64,000 nucleotides of DNA from Streptomyces sp. NBC_01775 (GCF_035917675.1 NZ_CP109104.1:7316001-7380000), one strand, 5' to 3'. Shown: positions 35,668 to 47,087, counted from the first letter of the stretch. The notes: generated by a model not told the origin, from the sequence alone. Program-made: numbers and translations.

Positions 35668-38517
35668 ATGGGGCGCGGGTACGCGGAAATGGCCGCCGCG
35701 CGTCCGCCCGTGCCGCTGCGCGGTCCGCAGCGCGCGGCGCTGGACGAGCTGGAGCGGGTGTTCGCCGCCGGCCGCCGCCGTGCCTGGCTCGTGCTGCCGC
35801 CCGGCATGGGCAAGACGCTCACCGGGCTTGAGGCGGCCCGGCGGCTGGGGCGCCGCGCCGTCGTTTTCGGGCCCAACACCGCCATCCAGGCCCAGTGGCT
35901 GCGGGAGTGGGCCGCCTTCCGCCCCGCGCCCGAGCCCGCCGGCACCGACCGTTCGCTGACGTCTCCCCTCACGGCGCTGACCTACCAGTCCCTGGCGACC
36001 TTCGACCCCGAGGCCGAGATCGCGGAGGAGGGCGGACCCGGCGACGGCTCCGCCCGCCCCCACCTGCGGCGGCTGCGCTCTCAGGGGCGGGAGCTGGTCG
36101 GCCGGCTGCGGGCTGCCGGAGACCTCACCCTGCTGCTGGACGAGTGCCATCATCTCCTCGACACCTGGGGCGAGTTGCTGGCCGAACTGCTGCGTGAGCT
36201 GCCCGACGTCACCGTCATCGGCCTCACCGCGACCCCGCCCGAGCGGCTCAGCCCCGCCCAGACGGCACTGGTCACCGAGCTGTTCGGCCCCGCGGTACGC
36301 GGCCCCTCCCTGCCCGCCGCCGTCCGCGACGGCTACCTGGCCCCGTACGCCGAACTCGCCTGGCTGACCGAGCCGACCCCGGCCGAGACCGACTGGATCG
36401 ACGCCGAGGCGGAGCGCTTCACCGAGCTGACCACCCGTCTGCTCGACCCCGCCTTCGCCTCCGTACCGTTTCTGGCCTGGCACGACGCCCGGGTGGTGCA
36501 TCGCCGGTTCGAGGGTGCCGAGGGGCCCCCGCTGCCCTGGCGCCGCTTCGAGCGCGAGCAGCCGCAGCTCGCCGCAGCCGCGCTGCGCCTCCACCACCAC
36601 GGCCTGCTCGCCCTGCCGGAGGGCGCCCGGCTGCGCGAGGAGCACCGGCGGGCGCCCGACGCCGCGGACTGGGTGCGGCTGCTGGACGACTGGGTACGGC
36701 ACTGCCTCGGCGACAGCGCGGACCCCCGGGACGCCCGCGCCGTGGCGGCCGTACGGGCCGCGCTGCCCTCGGTCGGACACCGGCTCACCGCGCGCGGCAT
36801 CCGCGCCGGGCGCTCCGCCGTCGACCGGGTGCTCGCGCGCAGCGCGGCCAAGACCGGCGCCGTACGCGAGATCCTCGCCGCCGAGGCCGCCGCGCTGGAC
36901 GCCCGGCTGCGGGCCGTCGTCGTGTGCGACCACGAGCGCGCGACGGCGACCTTGCCCGCACGGCTGGACGGGGTGCTCGACGAACAGGCCGGCTCGGCGC
37001 GGCTCGTGCTGGCCGAACTCGCCGCCGACCCTCGCACCAGCGCGCTCTCCCCGCTGCTGGTGACGGGGCGCACGGTGGCCGCGTCCCGCGCCACGGCCGC
37101 GCGCTTCGCCCGCTTCTGCGCGGAGGCGGAGCCGGACCTGAGACTGCGCCTGGTCCCGTCCGGGCCGGAACCGGAGGGTCCGGACGGTCCGGAGAGCCCG
37201 GATGACCCGGCCGGGACTCTCACCGAACTGGCGGGCAACTGGACCAGCCGCCGCTGGGTCCCCCTGGCCACCCGCTTCCTGGAGAGCGGCGGCACCCGCG
37301 CCCTCGTCGGCACCCGGGCCCTGCTGGGGGAGGGCTGGGACGCGCGCGGCGTGAACACGCTGGTCGACCTCAGCGAGGCCACCACGGCGACCGCCGTCGT
37401 CCAGACCCGGGGCCGGGCCCTGCGCACCGACCCGGGCTGGCCGGACAAGTGCGCGCACACCTGGTCGGTGGTGTGTGTCGCGCCGGGACACCCGCGCGGC
37501 AACGCCGACTGGGACCGCTTCGTGCGCAAGCACGAGGGCTACCCGGGCGTCACGGCGACAGGGGAGGTGATGACGGGAGTGGCCCACGTCCATCCGGGCC
37601 TCTCCCCGTACGCGCCGCCCCCGCCCGGGGAGTTCGCCCGGCTCAACGCCCGGATGCTCGACCGGATCGAGGCGGACCGGGCGAGCGTACGCGCGCTGTG
37701 GCGGGTCGGCACCCCGTACGAGGACAGCCTCGTCCACACCGTCCGGGTGACCCGGCACGGGCGCACCCCGTCGGCGCGCCCCCTGACCCCGGACGGGCCC
37801 GCGCCCGCCCCGCCGGACGCCGTGCCAGGGCCGCGCGGACTCGTGCCCCGCGTTCCGCTCGGCCGGGCCACCCCGGCGGTCACCACCACGGCCGCGCTGC
37901 TGGCGGGTCCGCTCGGCGCGGTGGCGGGCGGCGGGCAGACGGGTCTGGTGTCGGGGGTACTGGCCGGCTGGGCCGCCTACGCGGCGGGACGGACGGTCAG
38001 CGGGCTGCGCGCGCTCCGCGCCGCGAGCGCCGAACCCGTGCTGCCCGCGCTCGCCCTCGCCGTGGCCGACGGGCTGCACGCGGCCGGATGCCTGCCCGTC
38101 GGCGCGGCGGCCGTTCGGATCGAGCCCGACGGCACGGGCGCGTACGGCATCCGGCTCGACGGGGTCTCCCTTGCGGACTCCGAGCGCTACGCGACGGCGC
38201 TGGACGAGGTCATCTCCCCGGTGGCTGACCCGCGTTATCTGATGCCCCGCTACCTCGTCCGCGCGGGCGGCCCGCTTGCCGGCCTCCGGGCGGCGGGCCG
38301 CAGGGCGACGGCCGACGCCGTGGTCCACCACGCCGTTCCCGGCGCGGCCGGCGCCAACCGGGGGCTCGTCACGGCCTACGCCGGGGCCTGGCGACGCTGG
38401 GTCAGCGCGGGCGAGCCGGTCTACACCCGCGGCCCGGAAGGCGCCGGGCTGCTCGCCGCACAGGCGGGCCGCTGCCCGCTGGATGTGACCACGGCGCTGC
38501 GCGTCGGATGGCGCTGA
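35668..38517 (+). CDS. DECH-box superfamily 2 helicase with an unassigned, partly hydrophobic C-terminal region
   Basis: The protein is 949 aa. The N-terminal 600 residues are an SF2 helicase: P-loop PPGMGKT at 44-50, DECH at 158-161, LTATPP near 186, and late motifs GTRALLGEGWDARGVN near 548 and QTRGRALR near 583. Walker A sits unusually close to the N-terminus after a Q-motif-like PLRGPQRAALDELE. The C-terminal 300 residues match no domain I know. Around 730-775 they contain a long Ala/Gly/Leu-rich stretch (TTTAALLAGPLGAVAGG and GLVSGVLAGWAAYAAG) that could be a membrane hairpin, followed by an alpha/beta region. ATG 35668 follows GGGGAG with a 6-nt spacer. It lies between the MBL gene and uvrC; a repair or defence role is possible but not shown. 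Confidence 0.82.
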   Translation: MGRGYAEMAAARPPVPLRGPQRAALDELERVFAAGRRRAWLVLPPGMGKTLTGLEAARRLGRRAVVFGPNTAIQAQWLREWAAFRPAPEPAGTDRSLTSPLTALTYQSLATFDPEAEIAEEGGPGDGSARPHLRRLRSQGRELVGRLRAAGDLTLLLDECHHLLDTWGELLAELLRELPDVTVIGLTATPPERLSPAQTALVTELFGPAVRGPSLPAAVRDGYLAPYAELAWLTEPTPAETDWIDAEAERFTELTTRLLDPAFASVPFLAWHDARVVHRRFEGAEGPPLPWRRFEREQPQLAAAALRLHHHGLLALPEGARLREEHRRAPDAADWVRLLDDWVRHCLGDSADPRDARAVAAVRAALPSVGHRLTARGIRAGRSAVDRVLARSAAKTGAVREILAAEAAALDARLRAVVVCDHERATATLPARLDGVLDEQAGSARLVLAELAADPRTSALSPLLVTGRTVAASRATAARFARFCAEAEPDLRLRLVPSGPEPEGPDGPESPDDPAGTLTELAGNWTSRRWVPLATRFLESGGTRALVGTRALLGEGWDARGVNTLVDLSEATTATAVVQTRGRALRTDPGWPDKCAHTWSVVCVAPGHPRGNADWDRFVRKHEGYPGVTATGEVMTGVAHVHPGLSPYAPPPPGEFARLNARMLDRIEADRASVRALWRVGTPYEDSLVHTVRVTRHGRTPSARPLTPDGPAPAPPDAVPGPRGLVPRVPLGRATPAVTTTAALLAGPLGAVAGGGQTGLVSGVLAGWAAYAAGRTVSGLRALRAASAEPVLPALALAVADGLHAAGCLPVGAAAVRIEPDGTGAYGIRLDGVSLADSERYATALDEVISPVADPRYLMPRYLVRAGGPLAGLRAAGRRATADAVVHHAVPGAAGANRGLVTAYAGAWRRWVSAGEPVYTRGPEGAGLLAAQAGRCPLDVTTALRVGWR

Positions 38518-38520
38518 AGG

Positions 38521-38543
38521 CTGTCACCCCGCGCCAGTAGGGT
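38521..38543 (+). promoter_or_regulatory. RecA-NDp-like promoter of uvrC
   Basis: CTGTCACCC (38521-38529), 8 bp, TAGGGT (38538-38543), then 7 nt to ATG 38551. Spacing and -10 are as in the uvrB promoter, including the 7-nt distance to the ATG. The -35 matches the RecA-NDp consensus TTGTCRGTG only in its central TGTCA, so this is a weaker call. Confidence 0.5.
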
Positions 38544-38550
38544 GTGCGTC

Positions 38551-40647
38551 ATGGCAGACCCCACCAGCTACCGTCCCAAACCGGGAGAGATCCCCGACTC
38601 ACCCGGGGTCTACCGCTTCCGTGACGAGCACCGCAGAGTGATCTACGTAGGCAAGGCCAAGAGCCTGCGCCAGCGGCTGAACAACTACTTCCAGGACCTC
38701 GCCGGGCTGCACCCCCGCACCCGCACGATGGTGACGACAGCCGCTTCCGTGGAGTGGACGGTCGTCTCCACCGAGGTCGAGGCGCTCCAGCTCGAATACA
38801 CCTGGATCCAGGAGTACGACCCCCGCTTCAACGTCAAGTACCGCGACGACAAGAGCTATCCGTCGCTCGCCGTGACGATGAACGAGGAGTTTCCCCGCGT
38901 CCAGGTGATGCGCGGCCCCAAGAAGAAGGGCGTGCGCTACTTCGGCCCCTACGGCCAGGCATGGGCCATCCGCGAGACGGTCGACCTGATGCTGCGGGTC
39001 TTCCCCGTACGCACCTGCTCCGCCGGGGTCTTCAAGCGCTCGGCGCAGATCGGCCGCCCCTGCCTGCTCGGCTACATCGGCAAGTGCTCGGCGCCCTGCG
39101 TGGGCCGCATCAGCCCCGAGGACCACCGTCAACTGGCCGAGGAGTTCTGCGACTTCATGGCCGGTCACACCGGCTCCCAGCTGCGCCGCCTGGAGCGCGA
39201 GATGCAACAGGCCGCCGAGGAGATGGAGTACGAGAAGGCGGCCAGGCTCAGGGACGACATCGACGCGCTGCGCCGCGCGATGGAGAAGAACGCGGTGGTG
39301 CTCACCGACGCGACCGACGCCGACCTGATCGCCGTCGCGGAGGACGAGCTGGAGGCCGCCGTCCAGATCTTCCACGTACGCGGTGGGCGCGTACGCGGCC
39401 AGCGTGGCTGGGTCACCGACAAGGTCGAGGAGATCGGCACCCCCGAGCTGGTCGAGCACGCGCTCCAGCAGCTCTACGGCGAGGAGCGCGGCGACGCCGA
39501 GGGCAGCAGCGGCAGCGGCGGCGTGCCCAAGGAGGTGCTGGTCCCCGCGCTGCCGGAACCGGCCGAGCCGATAGCGCAATGGCTGGCCGAGCGCCGGGGC
39601 TCCCATGTGAGCCTGCGCATCCCGCAGCGGGGCGACAAGCGTGCCCTGATGGACACGGTGCGTCGCAACGCCGAGCAGGCACTCGTGCTGCACAAGACCA
39701 AGCGCGCCTCGGACCTGACCACCCGCTCCCGCGCCCTGGAGGAGATCGCCGAGGCCCTCGACCTGGACTCGGCGCCGTTGCGCATCGAGTGCTTCGACAT
39801 CTCCCACCTCCAGGGCGACGACGTGGTGGCCTCCATGGTCGTATTCGAGGACGGCCTGGCCCGCAAGAGCGAGTACCGCCGCTTCCAGATCAAGTCTTTC
39901 GCGGGCCAGGACGACGTCCGCGCCATGCACGAGGTCATCAGCCGGCGCTTCCGCCGCTATCTCCTGGAGAAGCAGAAGACCGGCGAGTGGCCCGAGGAGG
40001 AGCTGGGCGGCGAGCTGGAGACGGGTCCAGCGCCCGAGCCTGTCCCCGCCGCCGACGGCCCCGCTCTCGACGGGCCCGCTCCCGAGGGCGCTGGCGCCGA
40101 CGGCCCGCCCGCCCGGGGCGCCGGGCGGGATGAGGACGGGCGGCCCAAGAAGTTCGCCTACCCCCCGCAGCTCGTGGTGGTCGACGGCGGCCGGCCGCAG
40201 GTCGCGGCGGCCCAGGCGGCGCTGGACGAGCTGGGTATCGACGATGTCGCCATCTGCGGCCTGGCCAAGCGGCTGGAGGAGGTCTGGGTCCCCGGCGAGA
40301 GCGACCCCGTCGTCCTGCCGCGCACCAGCGAGGGCCTGTACCTGCTGCAACGGGTCCGTGACGAGGCGCACAGGTTCGCCATCCGCTACCAGCGGGGCAA
40401 GCGCGGCAAGCGGCTGCGCAGCAGCCCGCTGGACGACGTCCAGGGGCTGGGGGAGACCCGCAAGAAGGCCCTGCTCAAGCACTTCGGCTCGATGAAGAAG
40501 CTGCGGGCCGCCAGGGTCGAGGAGATTTCCCAGGTCCCGGGGATCGGCCGCAAGACCGCCGAGACGGTCGCCGCGGCGCTGGCCGGCTCCGCGCCCTCGG
40601 CCCCCGCGGTGAATACCGCGACCGGTGAGATTGTTGAAGAAGAGTGA
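38551..40647 (+). CDS. uvrC: Excinuclease ABC subunit C
   Basis: UvrC is the 698-aa nuclease that makes both incisions in nucleotide excision repair. The N-terminal GIY-YIG nuclease is seen in [20 protein letters not shown] (17-36). A UVR motif for UvrB contact follows near 215-250 ([20 protein letters not shown]). The RNase H-like endonuclease domain covers about 385-590 ([20 protein letters not shown]), and the helix-hairpin-helix pair is at the end ([12 protein letters not shown]). A Pro/Ala/Gly-rich insert of about 45 residues near 490-530 is not found in E. coli UvrC. It is first in a run of same-strand genes through whiA; ATG 38551 has little ribosome-binding signal, in keeping with a leaderless start. 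Confidence 0.97.
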   Translation: MADPTSYRPKPGEIPDSPGVYRFRDEHRRVIYVGKAKSLRQRLNNYFQDLAGLHPRTRTMVTTAASVEWTVVSTEVEALQLEYTWIQEYDPRFNVKYRDDKSYPSLAVTMNEEFPRVQVMRGPKKKGVRYFGPYGQAWAIRETVDLMLRVFPVRTCSAGVFKRSAQIGRPCLLGYIGKCSAPCVGRISPEDHRQLAEEFCDFMAGHTGSQLRRLEREMQQAAEEMEYEKAARLRDDIDALRRAMEKNAVVLTDATDADLIAVAEDELEAAVQIFHVRGGRVRGQRGWVTDKVEEIGTPELVEHALQQLYGEERGDAEGSSGSGGVPKEVLVPALPEPAEPIAQWLAERRGSHVSLRIPQRGDKRALMDTVRRNAEQALVLHKTKRASDLTTRSRALEEIAEALDLDSAPLRIECFDISHLQGDDVVASMVVFEDGLARKSEYRRFQIKSFAGQDDVRAMHEVISRRFRRYLLEKQKTGEWPEEELGGELETGPAPEPVPAADGPALDGPAPEGAGADGPPARGAGRDEDGRPKKFAYPPQLVVVDGGRPQVAAAQAALDELGIDDVAICGLAKRLEEVWVPGESDPVVLPRTSEGLYLLQRVRDEAHRFAIRYQRGKRGKRLRSSPLDDVQGLGETRKKALLKHFGSMKKLRAARVEEISQVPGIGRKTAETVAAALAGSAPSAPAVNTATGEIVEEE

Positions 40648-40724
40648 ACAAGCACCAAGAAGATCGAAGAAGCGGACAAAGGCCGGTGTGACCGGCCGGA
40701 CGGAAACCGGCGGGGGATGACAGC

Positions 40725-41678
40725 ATGAGCGCGGAACGCGAGCAGCGCGGAGACGGAGCAGTGGTGAGTACGCTCAAACCGGCCGAGCCGGCCGATCCGG
40801 ACACTGCGGCAGGCGCGACGATCCCGGAGCTGGTGATCATCTCCGGGATGTCCGGCGCCGGCCGCAGCACCGCGGCCAAGTGCCTGGAGGACCTCGGATG
40901 GTTCGTGGTCGACAACCTCCCGCCCGAGCTGATCCCGACCATGGTCGAGCTGGGCGCCAGGTCCCAGGGGAATGTGGCCCGCATCGCGGTCGTCGTCGAC
41001 GTACGGGGCCGTAACTTCTTCGACAACCTCAAGGGCTCGCTGGCCGATCTCGCGGCCTACAACGTCGCCCGCCGCATCGTCTTCCTCGAAGCGTCCGACG
41101 ACGCCCTCGTGCGCCGCTTCGAGTCGGTGCGCCGCCCGCACCCCCTCCAGGGCGACGGGCGCATCGTCGACGGCATCGCCGCCGAGCGCGACCTGCTGCG
41201 CGAGCTCCGCGGCGACGCCGACCTGGTGATCGACACCTCGGGGCTCAACGTCCACGAGCTGCGCGCCAAGCTGGACGCCCAGTTCGCCGGCGACGAGGAG
41301 CCCGAACTGCGCGCCACCGTCATGTCGTTCGGCTACAAGTACGGCCTGCCCGTGGACGCCGACCTCGTCGTGGACTGCCGCTTCCTCCCCAACCCGCACT
41401 GGGTCCCCGAGCTGCGCCCCTACACCGGCACCAGCGAAGAGGTCTCCAACTACGTCTTCAACCAGCCCGGTGCCAAGGAGTTCCTGGACCGCTACACCGA
41501 GTTGCTCCAGCTCATCGCCGCCGGATACCGCAGAGAGGGCAAGCGGTACGTCACCGTCGCCGTGGGGTGTACGGGCGGTAAGCACCGCAGCGTCGCCATG
41601 TCCGAGAAGGTGGCCCGCAGGCTGTCCGACGAGGGCGTGGAGACGGTCGTGGTGCACCGGGACATGGGGCGTGAGTGA
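40725..41678 (+). CDS. rapZ: RapZ-family nucleotide-binding protein
   Basis: The 317-aa protein matches RapZ/YvcJ. The P-loop is GMSGAGRST at 41-49, with Arg where the canonical Walker A has Lys. Later motifs are VVDNLPPELIP, FLEASDD, LRRPHPL-type RRPHPLQGDG and the C-terminal GCTGGKHRSV that binds a metabolite/RNA in E. coli RapZ. In E. coli it controls glmS through small RNAs. In actinobacteria the role is unclear but the gene always accompanies yvcK and whiA. The N-terminal 30 residues are a lineage-specific extension. The stop overlaps the yvcK start (GTGA), so the two are translationally coupled. Confidence 0.93.
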   Translation: MSAEREQRGDGAVVSTLKPAEPADPDTAAGATIPELVIISGMSGAGRSTAAKCLEDLGWFVVDNLPPELIPTMVELGARSQGNVARIAVVVDVRGRNFFDNLKGSLADLAAYNVARRIVFLEASDDALVRRFESVRRPHPLQGDGRIVDGIAAERDLLRELRGDADLVIDTSGLNVHELRAKLDAQFAGDEEPELRATVMSFGYKYGLPVDADLVVDCRFLPNPHWVPELRPYTGTSEEVSNYVFNQPGAKEFLDRYTELLQLIAAGYRREGKRYVTVAVGCTGGKHRSVAMSEKVARRLSDEGVETVVVHRDMGRE

Positions 41679-42727
41679 CGCACATGCCCCGTAGGACACT
41701 CCGGCACCTCGTCGGCCCGCGTGGCTCGCTGCGCGGCTCGACGGGAAAGCAGGGAAAGCTGGGGAAGACCCCCAAGGTGGTGGCCCTCGGCGGTGGCATG
41801 GGCCTGTCGGCCTCCCTCACCGCGCTGCGCCGCATCACCGGAGACCTCACCGCCGTGGTCACCGTCGCCGACGACGGCGGCTCCAGCGGCCGGCTCCGTG
41901 ACGAGCTGGGCGTGCTGCCGCCCGGCGACCTGCGCAAGGCGCTCGCCGCGCTGTGCGGGGACGACGAGTGGGGCCGCACCTGGGCAGAGGTCATCCAGCA
42001 CCGCTTCGAAAGCAGGGGCGAACTGCACGAACACGCGGTCGGCAACCTGCTGATCGTCGCCCTGTGGGAACAATTGGGCGACCACGTCCAGGCCCTCGAT
42101 CTGGTCGGCAAGCTGCTCGGCGCGCACGGCAGGGTGCTGCCGATGTCCGCCGTTCCGCTGGAGCTGCGCGCCCGCGTGCGCGGGCACGACCCCGCGCGCC
42201 CCGACGAGCTGTCCACCGTCCGCGGCCAGGCCACTGTCGCGCTCACCCGTGGTGAGGTGCGCGAAGTCCACCTGGAGCCGCACGACCCGCCGGCCGTGCC
42301 CGAGGCGGTACGCGCCGTGCTGGACGCCGACTGGGTGGTGCTGGGGCCCGGCTCCTGGTTCTCCTCCGTCATCCCCCACTTGCTGGTCCCTGACCTGCTG
42401 GGCGCGCTCACCGAGACCAAGGCCCGCAAGGTCCTCTCACTCAACCTCGCGCCGCAGCCCGGAGAAACGGATGGTTTTTCCCCGCAGCGTCATTTGGAGG
42501 TTTTGGCCCGACACGCACCTAAACTCGCCTTCGACGTGGTGCTGGCCGACCAGGACGCCGTGCCGGACCAGGACTCTCTCAGCGAGGCCGCCGAACAACT
42601 CGGCGGAAAGGTCGAGCTGGCTCCGGTAGCGGCGCCTGACCGTGCTCCGAAGCACGATCCGGAGCTGCTGGCCGCCGCGTACGACCGTATTTTTCGGATG
42701 CATGGAAGGATCGGCCCATGGCGATGA
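41675..42727 (+). CDS. yvcK: YvcK-family UDP-GlcNAc-binding protein (gluconeogenesis factor)
   Basis: The protein is 350 aa. The signature [19 protein letters not shown] near residue 35, then [28 protein letters not shown] and [10 protein letters not shown], are those of the CofD-like YvcK family. These proteins bind UDP-sugars and link central carbon state with cell-wall precursor synthesis (CuvA in mycobacteria). GTG 41675 overlaps the rapZ stop, and ATG 41684 three codons later is an alternative. The 3' end overlaps whiA by 10 bp, and the three genes form the well-known rapZ-yvcK-whiA unit. Confidence 0.93.
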   Translation: MTHMPRRTLRHLVGPRGSLRGSTGKQGKLGKTPKVVALGGGMGLSASLTALRRITGDLTAVVTVADDGGSSGRLRDELGVLPPGDLRKALAALCGDDEWGRTWAEVIQHRFESRGELHEHAVGNLLIVALWEQLGDHVQALDLVGKLLGAHGRVLPMSAVPLELRARVRGHDPARPDELSTVRGQATVALTRGEVREVHLEPHDPPAVPEAVRAVLDADWVVLGPGSWFSSVIPHLLVPDLLGALTETKARKVLSLNLAPQPGETDGFSPQRHLEVLARHAPKLAFDVVLADQDAVPDQDSLSEAAEQLGGKVELAPVAAPDRAPKHDPELLAAAYDRIFRMHGRIGPWR

Positions 42728-43695
42728 CGCCTGCGGTGAAGGACGAGATCTCCCGGCTTCCCGTCACCCGGACCTGCTGCCGGAAGTCAGAGGTCTCGTC
42801 GATCCTGCGCTTCGCCGGGGGTCTGCACCTGGTGAGCGGGCGGATCGTGATCGAGGCGGAGCTGGACACGGGCATCGCGGCCCGGCGCCTGCGCAAGGAC
42901 ATTCTGGAGATCTTCGGGCACGCCTCCGACCTGGTGGTGATGGCACCGAGCGGGCTGCGCCGTAACAGCCGGTACGTCGTAAGGGTGGTCGCCGGCGGCG
43001 ATCAGCTCGCCCGGCAGACCGGTCTGGTGGACGGGCGGGGCCGCCCCATCCGGGGTCTGCCCCCGCAGGTGGTCTCGGGGGCCACCTGCGACGCGGAGGC
43101 CGCCTGGCGCGGGGCCTTCCTGGCGCACGGCTCGCTGACCGAGCCGGGCCGCAGCTCCTCCCTGGAGGTCACCTGCCCCGGCCCCGAGGCGGCGCTGGCG
43201 CTGGTCGGCGCGGCGCGCAGGCTCCAGATCCCGGCCAAGGCCCGCGAGGTGCGCGGCGTGGACCGCGTCGTCGTCCGGGACGGCGACGCGATCGGCGCGC
43301 TGCTCACGCGCCTCGGCGCGCACGACTCGGTGCTGGCGTGGGAGGAGCGGCGCATGCGCCGCGAGGTGCGCGCCACCGCCAACCGGCTCGCCAATTTCGA
43401 CGACGCCAATCTGCGCCGCTCGGCCCGCGCCGCCGTCGCCGCCGGTGCCCGCGTGCAGCGGGCGCTGGAGATCCTGGGCGACGAGGTGCCCGAGCACCTG
43501 GCCGCGGCCGGCCGGCTGCGCATGGAGCACAAGCAGGCCTCGCTGGAAGAGCTGGGCGCGCTCGCCGACCCGCCCCTGACCAAGGACGCGGTCGCAGGCC
43601 GGATCCGGCGCCTGCTGGCCATGGCGGACAAGCGCGCACAGGACCTCGGCATCGCCGGTACCGAGACAAATCTGAGCGAGGAAATGGTCGGCTGA
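42718..43695 (+). CDS. whiA: Sporulation regulator WhiA
   Basis: WhiA is a 325-aa DNA-binding protein that, with WhiB, starts sporulation septation in aerial hyphae. The N-terminal half is a degenerate LAGLIDADG homing-endonuclease fold ([20 protein letters not shown], later [19 protein letters not shown]). The C-terminal half is a helix-turn-helix domain ([20 protein letters not shown]). Length and wording are those of streptomycete WhiA, which supports a sporulating actinomycete host. The start ATG 42718 overlaps the yvcK 3' end. The gene is followed by a 132-bp gap that must contain the gap promoter (TAGGGT at 43747-43752 is a candidate -10). Confidence 0.95.
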   Translation: MAMTPAVKDEISRLPVTRTCCRKSEVSSILRFAGGLHLVSGRIVIEAELDTGIAARRLRKDILEIFGHASDLVVMAPSGLRRNSRYVVRVVAGGDQLARQTGLVDGRGRPIRGLPPQVVSGATCDAEAAWRGAFLAHGSLTEPGRSSSLEVTCPGPEAALALVGAARRLQIPAKAREVRGVDRVVVRDGDAIGALLTRLGAHDSVLAWEERRMRREVRATANRLANFDDANLRRSARAAVAAGARVQRALEILGDEVPEHLAAAGRLRMEHKQASLEELGALADPPLTKDAVAGRIRRLLAMADKRAQDLGIAGTETNLSEEMVG

Positions 43696-43749
43696 GGCCC
43701 CGGCCCGACCCGCCCGGCCGATGTGAGCCCCACCCCGATGGAGAGGTAG

Positions 43750-44832
<1,083 letters not shown>

Positions 44833-44854
44833 CTCCGGGCAGCACGAGGTGAAC

Positions 44855-44887
44855 GACAGGGCTCGTGCGCTGTGCACGAGCCCTGTC
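44855..44887 (+). terminator. Hairpin between gap and pgk
   Basis: GACAGGGCTCGTGC (44855-44868) pairs perfectly with 44874-44887 around a 5-nt loop. It begins 22 bp after the gap stop. It could end most gap transcripts or act as a 3' stabiliser, giving gap more mRNA than pgk and tpiA. Confidence 0.8.
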
Positions 44888-44940
44888 CCCATGCTGCATC
44901 CCCCGGGGGAGGCCCCGGGGTCCCCAAGCAGGAGCCATCC

Positions 44941-46164
44941 ATGAAGACGATCGACGAACTGGTCGGCGAAGGCGTCTCCGGCAAGCGGGTATTCGTCCGC
45001 GCCGACCTCAACGTCCCGCTCGACGGCCAGCACATCACCGACGACGGCCGTATCCGTGCCGTCGTCCCCACGATCAGCAAGCTCGCCGCCGCCGGCGCGC
45101 GGGTGGTCGTGGCCTCGCACCTGGGCCGCCCCAAGGGCGCCCCGGACCCGCAGTTCTCGCTCGCACCCGTCGCGCGGCGGCTCGGTGAGCTGCTCGGCGA
45201 CACCGCCTCGGGCGGGGTCGCGTTCGCTGCGGACACGGTGGGGGACAGCGCGAAGGCCACCGTCGGCGCCATGGCCGACGGCGGGGTCACGCTGCTGGAG
45301 AACCTCCGCTTCAACCCGGGCGAGACCAGCAAGGACGACGGCGAACGCGGCGCCTTCGCCGATGAGTTGGCGGGCCTCGCCGACACGTACGTCGGCGACG
45401 GGTTCGGTGCCGTGCACCGCAAGCACGCCTCCGTCTACGACCTGCCCGCACGGCTCCCGCACGTCGCCGGGTATCTGATCGCCACCGAGGTCGGCGTCCT
45501 CAAGAAGCTCACCGAGGACGTCAAGCGCCCCTACGCGGTGGTGCTCGGCGGCGCCAAGGTCTCCGACAAGCTCGGGGTCATCGATCACCTGATGCAGAAG
45601 GCCGACCGCATCCTCATCGGCGGCGGCATGGCCTACACCTTCCTCAAGGCACAGGGCTACGGCACCGGAGACTCGCTCCTCCAGGACGACCAGGTCCCCA
45701 CCGTCAAGGGCTACCTGGACCGCGCCAAGGAGCTGGGCGTGGAGTTCGTGCTGCCGGTGGACGTGGTCGCGGCGGCGCAGTTCCCCGACCTGAAGACCAA
45801 GGCACCCTCCGACCCGACGACGGTCTCCGCCGAGGAGATCCCCGCCGGCCTGATGGGCCTGGACATCGGCCCCGAGAGCCGTAAGCTCTACGCGGCGAAG
45901 CTCGCCGACGCGGCGACGGTCTTCTGGAACGGGCCGATGGGCGTCTTCGAGCACCCGGACTACGCCGAGGGCACCAGGGCGGTCGCGCAGGCCCTGCTCG
46001 ACTCCTCCGCCTTCACGGTCGTGGGCGGCGGCGACAGCGCCGCGGCTGTGCGCCAACTGGGCTTCGACGAAAACGCGTTCGGACACATTTCGACCGGCGG
46101 TGGCGCCAGCCTCGAATACCTCGAGGGCAAGACGCTTCCTGGCCTCGCCGCACTGGAGGACTAG
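44941..46164 (+). CDS. pgk: Phosphoglycerate kinase
   Basis: The 407-aa glycolytic kinase makes ATP and 3-phosphoglycerate from 1,3-bisphosphoglycerate. The substrate site [13 protein letters not shown] is near residue 17, HLGRPKG near 60, GGAKVSDK near 200 and the nucleotide site GGGDSAAAV near 370. The ending [20 protein letters not shown] is canonical. ATG 44941 follows AGCAGGAGCC. Its last codons contain the GGAGG that serves as ribosome-binding site for tpiA. Confidence 0.97.
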   Translation: MKTIDELVGEGVSGKRVFVRADLNVPLDGQHITDDGRIRAVVPTISKLAAAGARVVVASHLGRPKGAPDPQFSLAPVARRLGELLGDTASGGVAFAADTVGDSAKATVGAMADGGVTLLENLRFNPGETSKDDGERGAFADELAGLADTYVGDGFGAVHRKHASVYDLPARLPHVAGYLIATEVGVLKKLTEDVKRPYAVVLGGAKVSDKLGVIDHLMQKADRILIGGGMAYTFLKAQGYGTGDSLLQDDQVPTVKGYLDRAKELGVEFVLPVDVVAAAQFPDLKTKAPSDPTTVSAEEIPAGLMGLDIGPESRKLYAAKLADAATVFWNGPMGVFEHPDYAEGTRAVAQALLDSSAFTVVGGGDSAAAVRQLGFDENAFGHISTGGGASLEYLEGKTLPGLAALED

Positions 46165-46170
46165 ATCACC

Positions 46171-46959
46171 GTGACAGATTCCCCCCGGGGCCGCACTCCG
46201 CTGATGGCGGGCAACTGGAAGATGAACCTCAACCACCTTGAGGCCATCGCCCACGTCCAGAAGCTCGCCTTCGCGCTGACGGAGAAGGACTACGAGGCCG
46301 TGGAGGTCGCGGTCCTGCCGCCCTACACCGACCTGCGCTCCGTCCAGACACTGATCGACGGCGACAAGCTGAAGATCAAGTACGGCGCCCAGGATGTCTC
46401 GGCGCACGACTCCGGTGCCTACACCGGCGAGATCTCCGCGCCGATGCTGGCCAAGCTGAGCTGCACCTACGTCACCATCGGTCACTCGGAGCGCCGCCAG
46501 TACCACGGCGAGGACGAGCCCGTGGTCAACGCCAAGGTGAAGGCCGCCTTCAAGTACGGCCTGACCCCCATCCTCTGCGTCGGCGAGGAGCTGGAGGTCC
46601 GTGAGGCAGCCGGCCACGTCAGCCACACCCTCGCGCAGCTCGACGGCGCCCTCAAGGACGTCAAGGCCGAGTCCGCCGCCGAGATCGTGGTCGCCTACGA
46701 GCCCGTGTGGGCCATCGGCACCGGCAAGGTCTGCGGCGAGGAGGACGCGCAGGAGGTCTGCGGCGCGATCCGTGGCCGGCTGGCGGAGCTGTACGACGAG
46801 GAGACCGCGCAGAAGGTGCGCATCCAGTACGGCGGCTCGGTCAAGGCGGGCAACGTCGCCAAGATCATGGCGCAGCCCGACATCGACGGAGCCCTGGTCG
46901 GCGGCGCCGCGCTGGACGCGGAGGAGTTCGTCAAGATCGTCCGCTTCCGTGATCAGTGA
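46171..46959 (+). CDS. tpiA: Triosephosphate isomerase
   Basis: The 262-aa TIM-barrel enzyme interconverts dihydroxyacetone phosphate and glyceraldehyde-3-phosphate. Catalytic residues are clear: Lys in GNWKMN near 14, His in IGHSERR near 106, and Glu in [11 protein letters not shown] near 177. The phosphate loop YGGSVKAGN is near the end. GTG 46171 lies only 6 bp after pgk, with GGAGG (46155-46159) inside the pgk 3' end, so the two are coupled. The last codons and stop are the first unit of a 21-bp tandem repeat. Confidence 0.97.
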   Translation: MTDSPRGRTPLMAGNWKMNLNHLEAIAHVQKLAFALTEKDYEAVEVAVLPPYTDLRSVQTLIDGDKLKIKYGAQDVSAHDSGAYTGEISAPMLAKLSCTYVTIGHSERRQYHGEDEPVVNAKVKAAFKYGLTPILCVGEELEVREAAGHVSHTLAQLDGALKDVKAESAAEIVVAYEPVWAIGTGKVCGEEDAQEVCGAIRGRLAELYDEETAQKVRIQYGGSVKAGNVAKIMAQPDIDGALVGGAALDAEEFVKIVRFRDQ

Positions 46960-47026
46960 AGACGCAGTCGTGATCAGTGAAGACGTAGTCGTGATCAGTG
47001 AAGGCACGGCCGTGATCAGCGATGAA
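46949..47026. repeat. 21-bp tandem repeat over the tpiA stop codon
   Basis: Units starting GTGATCAGTGAAGAC lie at 46949, 46970 and 46991, with a partial copy at 47012. The unit is seven codons long, so each copy repeats the tpiA ending Arg-Asp-Gln-stop in frame, giving three successive in-frame TGA codons. Confidence 0.9.
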
Positions 47027-47087
47027 CGCAGAAGCGACCGGCAGAGCTGATCAGTGAGTGTGACGGCGGGTGTGAGCTCGTCGTAGT

